Positions 1-5,741 of a DNA stretch of 8,295 bases are shown one piece after another. The notes below the pieces were generated by a model that was not told the DNA's origin, made no database searches, and saw only the letters and a list, made by a program, of their open reading frames with translations. The stretch is taken from positions 1-8,295 of the forward strand of contig JBGSYN010000149.1 of the NCBI GenBank assembly GCA_041750975.1, given 5' to 3'. Position 1 is the stretch's first letter, and every line of letters starts with the position of its first letter. Position numbers and translations under genes: made by a program. This stretch comes from JBGSYN01 sp041750975 (GTDB lineage Bacteria > Pseudomonadota > Alphaproteobacteria > Geminicoccales > Geminicoccaceae).

Positions 1-804
1 CTCGTGGCCGTCGACGACGAGGAGCGAGCGCCCGGCGAGCCAGCCGACGCCCCCCGCCGCCGTGGCCTGGGGTTGGGCAAAGGGGATGAAGAGATCCCAA
101 TGGGTGCCGACCGTCCGCTCGGCGTCGAAATCGATATGGCCGTCCATCAGCTCGACCAGCCGCTGTGCGATCGCGAGGCCAAGCCCGCTGCCGCCGTAGA
201 GCCGCGCGATCTTGTGGTCGGCCTGAACGAATGCCTGGAAAATCCGGTCCTTGGCATCGGGCGGCATGCCGATGCCGGTATCCTCGACGATGAAATGCAG
301 CATCGATCCGCCATCCTCGAAAGCCGTGGCATCGACCTTGAGGATCACCGAGCCCTCATCGGTGAACTTCAGCGAGTTGCTCAAAAGATTGAGCAGGATC
401 CGCCGGCAGCGGGCCGGGTCGCCGCGGACCTCCTGAGGACAGTCCGGAGAAACCTCGAAGCGGAAGTCGATGCCCTTCTGGCGGGCCCGGGGCTCGAGCA
501 GCGCCCGCAACCGGTCAAGGAAGGGGGCCAGACGAAAATCGACCTCCGCGAGTTCGACATCGCCGCCCTCGACCTTGGAAAGGTCGAGCAGATCGTTGAT
601 CAGCGTCAGGAGCGCCTCGCCCGCCTCGAGCAGGCTCTTCAGATAATCGCCCTGCTCGTCGTCGAGCGGTGTGTCGCGCAACAGCCGGGCCATGCCCAAA
701 ACGCCGTTCATCGGCTCGCGCAGCTCGTGGCTCATGGTCGCGACGAAGGCGAGACCCGGCGCTTCCCGTTCCATTGCGCGGACATTCAATTCATGTGTTG
801 CCAT
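1..804 (-). CDS. Hybrid sensor histidine kinase, sensor-less, partial (C-terminus outside window)
   Basis: This is a two-component histidine kinase that autophosphorylates a histidine and passes the phosphate on. Reading the minus strand gives a HisKA H-box, ATMSHELREPMNGVLGMARL, with the phospho-acceptor His about 26 residues from the start. It is followed by an HATPase_c domain with the N box (LLNLLSNSLKF), G1 box (VEDTGIGMP), F box (IFQAFVQAD) and G2 box (GGSGLGLAI). After the kinase core the reading enters LLVVDGHE, which looks like the first strand of a receiver domain, and then the window ends. There is no PAS, GAF or membrane segment before the H-box, so the protein is probably cytosolic and takes its signal from a partner. 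An in-frame TAG lies just upstream of ATG 810. I chose ATG 804 because GGGA sits 7 nt before it; ATG 810 would add two residues. The long plus-strand reading frame here is its shadow. Family assignment is firm; the signal and output are unknown. Confidence 0.93.
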   Translation of the reverse strand, partial: MATHELNVRAMEREAPGLAFVATMSHELREPMNGVLGMARLLRDTPLDDEQGDYLKSLLEAGEALLTLINDLLDLSKVEGGDVELAEVDFRLAPFLDRLRALLEPRARQKGIDFRFEVSPDCPQEVRGDPARCRRILLNLLSNSLKFTDEGSVILKVDATAFEDGGSMLHFIVEDTGIGMPPDAKDRIFQAFVQADHKIARLYGGSGLGLAIAQRLVELMDGHIDFDAERTVGTHWDLFIPFAQPQATAAGGVGWLAGRSLLVVDGHE

Positions 805-1044
805 CGCCATTTCCCACGTGATCTACCGTGAAGAAAGACGATGAGACGACCTTGTACAACCTTTAGTTGAGATATTCATCGCGTAGCAAGCGCCGAAATG
901 GGCGGGGAAATGGCGAGAGCCAGCACAATTTTCAGCGAGCGGCATGGAGCAACCGGACCTTGGAAATCTCGCTATCTTGTGGCTGGACAGGCCCCAACAA
1001 ATGACCAAGTTTGCGGGCAACGAGGATTCACCAGCCGATGAGCC
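805..1044. promoter_or_regulatory. Divergent intergenic region between kinase and LysR gene
   Basis: This gap of about 240 bp separates two divergent genes, so it must carry promoters for both the kinase and the LysR-globin unit. LysR regulators often bind such gaps next to their own gene (family knowledge). A perfect 8-bp palindrome, TTGTACAA, lies at 852-859, and an overlapping inverted repeat CAAC-CTTTA-GTTG lies at 857-869. Either could be part of an operator. I see no clear sigma-70 promoter hexamers. The minus-strand reading frame across this gap has no recognisable protein features. Confidence 0.4.
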
Positions 1045-1968
1045 ATGAATTGGGATGATCTCAAGATCGTTCTCGCGATCTATCGAACCAGATCCATGTC
1101 GCAAGCCGCGCGGCTTCTCAAAATCGATCCGTCAACGGCGGCCCGGCGCCTTACCGCCATTGAGGCCGATCTCGGCACCATCCTCTTCTCGCGCTCGAAA
1201 TCCGGCTTGGCAGTCACCGACGCCGGGCGGATTGCTGTTGAACACGCGCTCGAAATGGAACTCCGCGCCGAACGGCTGGTCAACAGATTGCCCAGACAAG
1301 ACGAGACCCCTTCGGGCACGGTGCGGCTGATTTCGAATCCCTGGATTCTGACGCAGCTCGCTGGCTTCGGGCTTTCGGCACTGCGCAAAGCCAACCCCGA
1401 CATTGAGCTTGTGATGATCGCCAGCACGCGACGTCGAAGCATCGCCATCGGCGAGACGGATCTGGCACTATGGTTCGAGTTGCGGCCTGAGGATGGCGAA
1501 TTTGCCATTCCTCTGGGTGATGTTCCTTATGGCCTCTATGCGCCGCTTGGTGTGGCTGCGGAGACCGTGGCTTGGATGACGATCTGGAATGTCGAACAAC
1601 GGATCGAGCCGATGCGCTGGCTTACCGCCCACTTGCCGGCCGATCACAAAATGGCGCTCAAATCCAACGACCCGCCGGCACTGCTTGCAGCGATCGCAGC
1701 CGGCCTCGGCAAGGCGTTGATCCCCGTCTGCATGGGCAGTCGCGACAGCCGCGTCGTCCGCGTGCGTGGCATCGTGCCGGAGGTTCAGCGGCGGCTTCAC
1801 CTGCATACCCATCCCGACCTCGTCCAATCCCCCAAGATCCAAGTGACTATGGCTTGGATCAGGAGCGTGTTCAGTGACGTGTTCAGCGATCGGGACGCCG
1901 ACCAACCCATGGCCGCAGCCGGGCCGGACGATACCATGACAGTATCAGGTCCCACCGATGGCGCTTAG
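1045..1968 (+). CDS. LysR-family transcriptional regulator
   Basis: This is a DNA-binding LysR-type regulator of 307 residues, a normal length for the family. The N-terminus MNWDDLKIVLAIYRTRSMSQ, followed by AARLLKIDPSTAARRLTAIE, is the winged helix-turn-helix (about residues 5-65). It contains the typical SQAARLL helix, the STAARRL recognition helix and the closing LFSRSKSGLAVTDAG. The effector-binding domain begins near residue 90 (SGTVRLIS) and includes the later AAIAAGLGKALIPVCMG segment. A tail of roughly 25 residues rich in Asp, Pro and Ala follows and is probably disordered. The start is set by the canonical MNWDD beginning; only a weak GATGAG precedes it. The stop overlaps the globin start by 11 bp, so the two are probably co-transcribed and translationally coupled, and the globin is a plausible target or partner. 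The ligand is unknown. Confidence 0.93.
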   Translation: MNWDDLKIVLAIYRTRSMSQAARLLKIDPSTAARRLTAIEADLGTILFSRSKSGLAVTDAGRIAVEHALEMELRAERLVNRLPRQDETPSGTVRLISNPWILTQLAGFGLSALRKANPDIELVMIASTRRRSIAIGETDLALWFELRPEDGEFAIPLGDVPYGLYAPLGVAAETVAWMTIWNVEQRIEPMRWLTAHLPADHKMALKSNDPPALLAAIAAGLGKALIPVCMGSRDSRVVRVRGIVPEVQRRLHLHTHPDLVQSPKIQVTMAWIRSVFSDVFSDRDADQPMAAAGPDDTMTVSGPTDGA

Positions 1969-2401
1969 CGAGGAGGACATCGATCTGCTGCGCTCCTGTA
2001 TGCAGGCAGCAGTGCGGGACGCGCCTTTGGTCTCGGAATATTTTCACGAGGCGTTGTTCAATTCGGCACCCGAAACGCGTCGGCTCTACCGCACGGATCT
2101 GAGCCGACAGGGCGAGTTGTTGATGAACCGGATGAGCATCATCATGACGCAAATGCACGACGTCCAAACGCTCCGTCCGTTCGTCGAGGATCTGGCACTC
2201 CGTCATGTCGGCTATGGTGTCCAGCCGGAACATTATCCACTGGTGCGGGAGGCTCTGTTGACCGCCCTTCGGCGCCTGCTCGGCAAGACGTTCACGCCCA
2301 CTGCCGCGGCCGCCTGGACCGAAGCCTATAATGAGGTCGCCGCAATCATGATCGAGATCGCTTATAATGACGGAGGATCGGCGCCTTCGGGCCAAACCTA
2401 G
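1958..2401 (+). CDS. Single-domain bacterial globin (haemoglobin-like)
   Basis: This is a 147-residue haem protein of the flavohaemoglobin/Vitreoscilla haemoglobin type but without a reductase domain. Such proteins bind O2 or NO and act in NO detoxification, oxygen delivery or sensing (family knowledge). The segment LALRHVGYGVQPEHYPLV carries the proximal His (F8, residue 83) and the conserved PEHYPLV stretch, and AWTEAYNEVAAIMIEIAY is the last helix. By eye alignment to Vitreoscilla haemoglobin, E7 is Gln51. Position B10, normally Tyr, appears to be His30, and CD1, normally Phe, appears to be Tyr44; both are unusual. The start lies inside the end of the LysR gene, and no strong ribosome binding site is seen, which fits translational coupling. 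The globin family call is firm; the exact function is not. Confidence 0.88.
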   Translation: MALSEEDIDLLRSCMQAAVRDAPLVSEYFHEALFNSAPETRRLYRTDLSRQGELLMNRMSIIMTQMHDVQTLRPFVEDLALRHVGYGVQPEHYPLVREALLTALRRLLGKTFTPTAAAAWTEAYNEVAAIMIEIAYNDGGSAPSGQT

Positions 2402-2510
2402 TCCCGCGCTGAAAAGCCTGATGTCCCCGAAGCTTGCCGCCCGCAGTGAAGAGATGTCATGCTGAAGCACGGCCCGGAAATTGCTCGCGAGGTCGACGCA
2501 ACGAACAACC

Positions 2511-2515
2511 AGGAG
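2511..2515 (+). promoter_or_regulatory. Ribosome binding site deciding the deacetylase start
   Basis: AGGAG lies 10 nt upstream of ATG 2526 and supports that start. The alternative upstream TTG start at 2481 would add 15 residues that look unstructured and have no counterpart in the family. Confidence 0.6.
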
Positions 2516-2525
2516 TGCACCGCTC

Positions 2526-3425
2526 ATGCCCAAGGAAATATTCGTCGCTTACGGGATCGACGTCGACGCGATCGGCGGCTGGCTCGGCTCTTACGGCGGC
2601 GAGGACAGCCCCTGCGATATCAGCCGCGGCGTCTTTGCGGGCGAGGTCGGCTCACCCCGCCTGCTGCGCCTGTTCGATCGCTTCCGGATCCCGACCACCT
2701 GGTTCATCCCCGGCCACTCGATCGAGAGTTTCCCGAGCGAGATGAAGGACGTGGCCAAGGCCGGCCACGAGATCGGCATGCACGGCTACTCCCACGAAAA
2801 CCCGATCGCCATGACGCCCGAGCAGGAAGAGGCGATCATGGATAAATGCATCGACCTCATCACCGACCTCTCCGGCCAGGCGCCCCGAGGCTATGTCGCG
2901 CCCTGGTGGGAAATGAGCGCGAAGACCAACGAATTGCTGCTCTCCAAGGGCATCAAATACGACCACTCCTTCATGCATAACGACTTCCACCCCTACTACC
3001 TCCGCACCGGCGACAGCTGGACCAAGATCGACTATAGCCAGCATCCCTCGACCTGGATGAAGCCACTGCAGCGCGGCACCGAATCCGACCTCATCGAGAT
3101 CCCTGCCTCCTGGTATATCGACGATTTGCCGCCGATGATGTTCATGAAGGCCGCCCCCAACAGCCATGGCTTCGTCAGCCCGCACGACATCGAGGATCTG
3201 TGGCGGGACCAGTTCGACTGGGTCTATCGCGAGTACGACTATGCGGTGTTCACCATCACCATCCACCCGGACGTGTCGGGCAAGCCCCAGGTGCTGATGA
3301 TGCATGAGCGTCTCTTTGCCCACATCAACCGCCACCCCGGGGTCAAGTTCACGACCTTCGAGGCCATCGCCGAGGATTTCGCCAAGCGCTTCCCGCGCTC
3401 GGGCGACGCCCGGCCGGTCTCCTAG
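2526..3425 (+). CDS. Polysaccharide deacetylase-family hydrolase (HpPgdA/cyclic imidase type)
   Basis: This is a 299-residue NodB-fold metal-dependent hydrolase. It closely follows my recollection of Helicobacter pylori PgdA (HP0310) along its whole length, including the N-terminal VAYGIDVDAIGGWLGSYGGE, the central YSHENPIAMTPEQEE, and later RGYVAPWWE, YDHSFMHNDFHPYY, DDLPPMMF and ITIHPDVSG. The expected metal ligands are present as Asp14, His86 and His90. There is no signal peptide or membrane segment, so the protein is cytosolic as encoded. That fits poorly with a periplasmic peptidoglycan substrate. The same subfamily includes cyclic imide hydrolases (Pseudomonas putida imidase) and allantoinase PuuE, so hydrolysis of a cyclic imide or ureide is an equally good or better reading. 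It is followed 12 bp later by the MCGLCG gene and then a COG0523 GTPase, suggesting one operon. The fold is certain; the substrate is open. Confidence 0.9.
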   Translation: MPKEIFVAYGIDVDAIGGWLGSYGGEDSPCDISRGVFAGEVGSPRLLRLFDRFRIPTTWFIPGHSIESFPSEMKDVAKAGHEIGMHGYSHENPIAMTPEQEEAIMDKCIDLITDLSGQAPRGYVAPWWEMSAKTNELLLSKGIKYDHSFMHNDFHPYYLRTGDSWTKIDYSQHPSTWMKPLQRGTESDLIEIPASWYIDDLPPMMFMKAAPNSHGFVSPHDIEDLWRDQFDWVYREYDYAVFTITIHPDVSGKPQVLMMHERLFAHINRHPGVKFTTFEAIAEDFAKRFPRSGDARPVS

Positions 3426-3437
3426 GCTCGCAAAAAA

Positions 3438-3788
3438 ATGTGCGGGCTTTGCGGCATTTTCGGGATCAGCGATCACTGGAGCGACAGCCTCGACGGCGAC
3501 GGGATCGCCGCCAAGACCGCCGCCAAGACCGCCGCCAAGACCGCCGCCAAGTCCGCCGAGAGACAACGCCGCGCCCGCATCGCCAACGGTGTTCTAAGCC
3601 ATTACGGCCTGACCATCACGCCCTGGGCGGACCGCTTCACCCTCAAAAGTCGCACCGGGCGCTCCGCCGTGGTCGACAATCTGGGGGCCGTCTGGCCGGC
3701 CGCCGAGAAACTCTCCGGCCGCCCTTGCGATCCGCTCGATCCGGTCCTGCTCGACGCCCTGGCGGGCCATAAATCCGACCCCGGATGA
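3438..3788 (+). CDS. Small conserved-type MCGLCG protein of unknown function
   Basis: This is a 116-residue protein that begins MCGLCGIFG. That matches the start of class II glutamine amidotransferases, where Cys2 becomes the N-terminal nucleophile, but the protein is much too short for that roughly 200-residue domain and lacks its later motifs. The first residues also make a CxxC pair (Cys2, Cys5) that could bind metal. A low-complexity AAKT-AAKT-AAKT-AAKS stretch follows at about residues 24-39. After it comes a more normal region with RIANGVLSHYGL, LKSRTGRSAVVDNL and VWPAAEKLSGRPCDPLDP. I recall similar small proteins beside COG0523 GTPases, but no function is established. It starts 12 bp after the deacetylase stop without a clear ribosome binding site, and its TGA overlaps the GTPase start as ATGA. 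I infer that it belongs to the operon and may be a partner or metal client. Confidence 0.75.
   Translation: MCGLCGIFGISDHWSDSLDGDGIAAKTAAKTAAKTAAKSAERQRRARIANGVLSHYGLTITPWADRFTLKSRTGRSAVVDNLGAVWPAAEKLSGRPCDPLDPVLLDALAGHKSDPG
3507..3554 (+). repeat. 12-bp tandem repeat, four copies, within the MCGLCG gene
   Basis: The unit GCCGCCAAGACC occurs three times exactly (3507-3518, 3519-3530, 3531-3542) and once with an A-to-T change (3543-3554). Because 12 is a multiple of 3, copy-number change keeps the frame. Each unit encodes Ala-Ala-Lys-Thr (Ser in the last). The tract probably arose by replication slippage and makes an Ala/Lys helical or flexible linker. Confidence 0.97.
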
Positions 3789-4801
3789 ACGATCCGAAGA
3801 TCACCACGACCATCCTCACGGGCTTCCTCGGCAGCGGCAAGACCTCGCTTCTAAAAAGCCTCCTGGAGCAGCCGGATCTCGCCGACACCGCCGTGTTGAT
3901 CAACGAGTTCGGCGAGGTCGGCATCGACCACCTCTTGGTGCAGGAACTTGATGAGGATGTCGTGCTGCTGCAAAGCGGCTGTCTCTGCTGCACCATCAGG
4001 GGCGATCTCAAAGCAGCACTCACGGGCCTCCACGAACGCCGCGCCCGAGGCCAGATCCCCGATTTCTCGCGCCTGGTAATCGAGACCACCGGCCTCGCCG
4101 ACCCCGCCCCGATCGTCGCCACCCTCAGCGCCGATCCGGTCCTCCGTTACCACTTCCAGCTCGGCAACATCGTCACCGTCGTCGACGCCCTGAACGGCCC
4201 CGCCAACCTCGAGATCCATGAGGAATCGACCAAACAGGCCGCCACCGCCGACCGCCTCATCGTCTCCAAGATCGATCTCGCCTCGAACCAGCAGATCGCC
4301 GCCACCCGCGCCGCCCTGGCGAGCCTCAATCCCACGGCCGAGATCGTCCTCCGCAGCGAAACCGACCCCGCCGCCGCGTCCCTGGTTCTGGACGACCTCC
4401 ACAACCAGTCCTCACGCGCAAAGGAGGTCGACCGCTGGCTGGCCCCCAGCGATCACGAGCACAACCACGATCCGAACGGCCACGACCCCAACCGTCACGG
4501 CGCCATCCAGGCCTGCCTGCTCGAAAGTGCGGCCCCGCTCGACTGGGCCAGCTTCGGCCTCTGGCTCTCCATGCTGCTGAACCGCCACGGCGCCTCGATC
4601 CTCCGCGTCAAGGGCCTCCTCGCCCTCAAGGGCATGACAACACCCATCGTCATCCACGGCGTCCAGCACACCATCCACAAACCCGTCCACCTCGACCGCT
4701 GGCCCGACCACAACCACCACACCCGCATCGTCGTCATCGCCAAGGACCTCGATCCTAGCCTTATCCAACGCTCGTTCAGTGTTATGGCGGTCAGGGCCTA
4801 A
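3785..4801 (+). CDS. COG0523 (CobW/G3E family) GTPase, putative metallochaperone
   Basis: This is a 338-residue G3E-family GTPase; the COG0523 branch includes CobW, nitrile hydratase activators and zinc chaperones. The Walker A motif is GFLGSGKT (residues 13-20). NEFGEVGID (40-48) precedes the family's metal-binding CxCC motif, here CLCC (66-69). ETTGLADP (100-107) is the Walker B/switch II region, and SKID (161-164) stands for the guanine-specifying NKxD. A His-rich loop (His 224, 226, 228, 233, 238) may hold metal. A CobW C-terminal domain follows, with a second His-rich patch around HTIHKPVHLDRW and DHNHH. The start overlaps the previous stop by 4 bp, the hallmark of translational coupling. 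I infer that it delivers or inserts a metal for the metal-dependent hydrolase two genes upstream. The GTPase call is firm; the metal and client are inferred. Confidence 0.93.
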   Translation: MNDPKITTTILTGFLGSGKTSLLKSLLEQPDLADTAVLINEFGEVGIDHLLVQELDEDVVLLQSGCLCCTIRGDLKAALTGLHERRARGQIPDFSRLVIETTGLADPAPIVATLSADPVLRYHFQLGNIVTVVDALNGPANLEIHEESTKQAATADRLIVSKIDLASNQQIAATRAALASLNPTAEIVLRSETDPAAASLVLDDLHNQSSRAKEVDRWLAPSDHEHNHDPNGHDPNRHGAIQACLLESAAPLDWASFGLWLSMLLNRHGASILRVKGLLALKGMTTPIVIHGVQHTIHKPVHLDRWPDHNHHTRIVVIAKDLDPSLIQRSFSVMAVRA

Positions 4802-4834
4802 ACCCCTCGCGCACGGCTTGAGACAGACCAAAGG

Positions 4835-4883
4835 CGAAGGGGACGCAGCGCGCCCCCTTTCGAATCCCCCGCGGTATTTTTTT
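4835..4883 (+). terminator. Possible intrinsic terminator after the GTPase operon
   Basis: CGAAGGGG (4835-4842) can pair with CCCCTTTCG (4854-4862) with one bulged T. A run of seven T residues lies at 4877-4883. The 14-nt gap between stem and T-run is longer than in a classic terminator, so this is a weak candidate. Confidence 0.3.
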
Positions 4884-4920
4884 GGACGCTCACGGTGAGA
4901 ACTATCTGAAAGGTGAGCTC

Positions 4921-4954
4921 TTGACAAAGTTTGCCAATATCTGCCAAATTTGCA
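4921..4954 (+). promoter_or_regulatory. Candidate parDE promoter and autoregulatory operator
   Basis: TTGACA at 4921-4926 is a perfect -35 hexamer, but no good -10 is seen at the usual distance. Just after it, TGCCAA is repeated at 4932-4937 and 4942-4947, exactly 10 bp apart and so on the same helix face. The second copy runs into the palindrome CAAATTTG (4945-4952). Ribbon-helix-helix antitoxins such as ParD repress their own operon by binding short repeated half-sites (family knowledge), so this is the likely operator. Confidence 0.45.
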
Positions 4955-4991
4955 GCATAGACAATCGACTTCATCAAAGTTGAGGTAGACC

Positions 4992-5243
4992 ATGGTGACC
5001 ATGAATGTCTCATTGCCCGAGCCCATGAAGGCCTGGGTCGAGCGCCAGACGCAGGACGGCCGGTACAGCAATGCGAGCGACTACATCCGTGACCTCATCC
5101 GCCGTGATCAGGACCGTCAGCAAGGCGTTGCCGAGCTCCAGACCCTGATCACCGAAGGCCTCGACAGCGGCACGCCCCAACGTTTCGACCTCGAAGGGTT
5201 CCTCGAGCAAAAACACCGAACCCATGCCCGCGAAGAAAGTTGA
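4992..5243 (+). CDS. parD: ParD-like ribbon-helix-helix antitoxin
   Basis: This 83-residue antitoxin neutralises the ParE toxin encoded next to it and represses the operon. The N-terminal MVTMNVSLPEPMKAWVERQ is the beta-strand and first helix of the ribbon-helix-helix DNA-binding domain. The RYSNASDYIRDLIRRDQ segment is the second helix with the family's typical sequence. The C-terminal half, after about residue 45, is the toxin-binding tail. GAGG at 4982-4985 is 6 nt before ATG 4992, which supports this start over the internal ATG at 5001. The end overlaps the toxin gene by 20 bp, as usual for such modules. Confidence 0.92.
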   Translation: MVTMNVSLPEPMKAWVERQTQDGRYSNASDYIRDLIRRDQDRQQGVAELQTLITEGLDSGTPQRFDLEGFLEQKHRTHAREES

Positions 5244-5535
5244 GGACTATAGGCTCACACCTCGAGCGCGCCGCGATCTCGACATCATCTGGGACTTCAC
5301 CGCCGCGAAATGGACCTACGAACGGGCGGACAAATACGTGACCGGCATAATTGAGGCTTGCGAAACACTACTCATTCACCCGGAACAGGCTCCGGAATAC
5401 ATAGAAATTACGCCGCCGGTTCGAATTCATCGATATCTCTCGCATCTCATCGTCTACCGCCTCGAATGCGATCATCTCCTCGTCATCCGCATCCTCCACA
5501 TGCGCCAGAACTGGCAAAAGCTCCTCTCCTCATAA
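5224..5535 (+). CDS. parE: ParE/RelE-superfamily toxin
   Basis: This is a 103-residue toxin of the ParE branch of the RelE/ParE fold. Studied ParE proteins inhibit DNA gyrase (family knowledge). YRLTPRARRDLDIIWDFTA is the conserved N-terminal part, HRYLSHLIVYRLECDHLLVI forms the central strands, and RILHMRQNWQKLL matches the typical C-terminal RVLHxRMDWxxxL ending. Length and gene order (antitoxin first, 20-bp overlap) are standard, and the frame is intact. The pair appears complete and is likely active. It may stabilise the accessory region to its right. The gyrase target is inferred from family only. Confidence 0.92.
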   Translation: MPAKKVEDYRLTPRARRDLDIIWDFTAAKWTYERADKYVTGIIEACETLLIHPEQAPEYIEITPPVRIHRYLSHLIVYRLECDHLLVIRILHMRQNWQKLLSS

Positions 5536-5618
5536 TGCGCGCCTTGGATTTGCTCGTGATTCAATGCGCTTGGCCCAAATCGTTCGCGCATATATGAAAA
5601 CGGGCCGGTCGGTGGAGG

Positions 5619-5658
5619 TGTTACCTATCTCCCCGAACACTTGTTACCTATCTCCCCG
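5619..5658. repeat. 17-bp direct repeat pair, possible insertion-sequence end remnant
   Basis: TGTTACCTATCTCCCCG occurs exactly at 5619-5635 and again at 5642-5658, a 23-bp period. Paired repeats starting with TGT near an element tip are typical of transposase-binding sites in some insertion sequences, for example the IS21 family. No transposase belonging to it is in the window, so it is probably a scar. The class is inferred. Confidence 0.6.
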
Positions 5659-5700
5659 GTCTATACAGGGCGGGCGACACCTCCAATTCGGATCAAGCTT

Positions 5701-5727
5701 TGGGGGTCGAACGTCCACCCCCATTTT
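5701..5727 (+). terminator. GC-rich hairpin with T-run just upstream of the HAD gene
   Basis: TGGGGGT (5701-5707) and ACCCCCA (5717-5723) form a perfect 7-bp stem with a 9-nt loop, followed directly by TTTT (5724-5727). This has the form of an intrinsic terminator for transcription coming from parDE. It ends only 14 nt before the HAD start codon, so it could instead act in the HAD leader. Confidence 0.5.
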
Positions 5728-5741
5728 CGGATAAGGAGCGT

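Noticed and set aside
4..831. Long plus-strand open frame of 275 codons
   Set aside because: It is the antisense shadow of the histidine kinase, whose H, N, G1, F and G2 boxes read clearly on the minus strand.
2652..3566. Long minus-strand open frame of 304 codons with GGLG repeats
   Set aside because: It is antisense to the deacetylase and MCGLCG genes; its GGLG repeats are only the complement of the 12-bp tandem repeat.
4857..4875. TTCGAATCCC resembling a tRNA T-loop
   Set aside because: The flanking C-rich bases cannot form the T-stem and no anticodon or D arm is seen.
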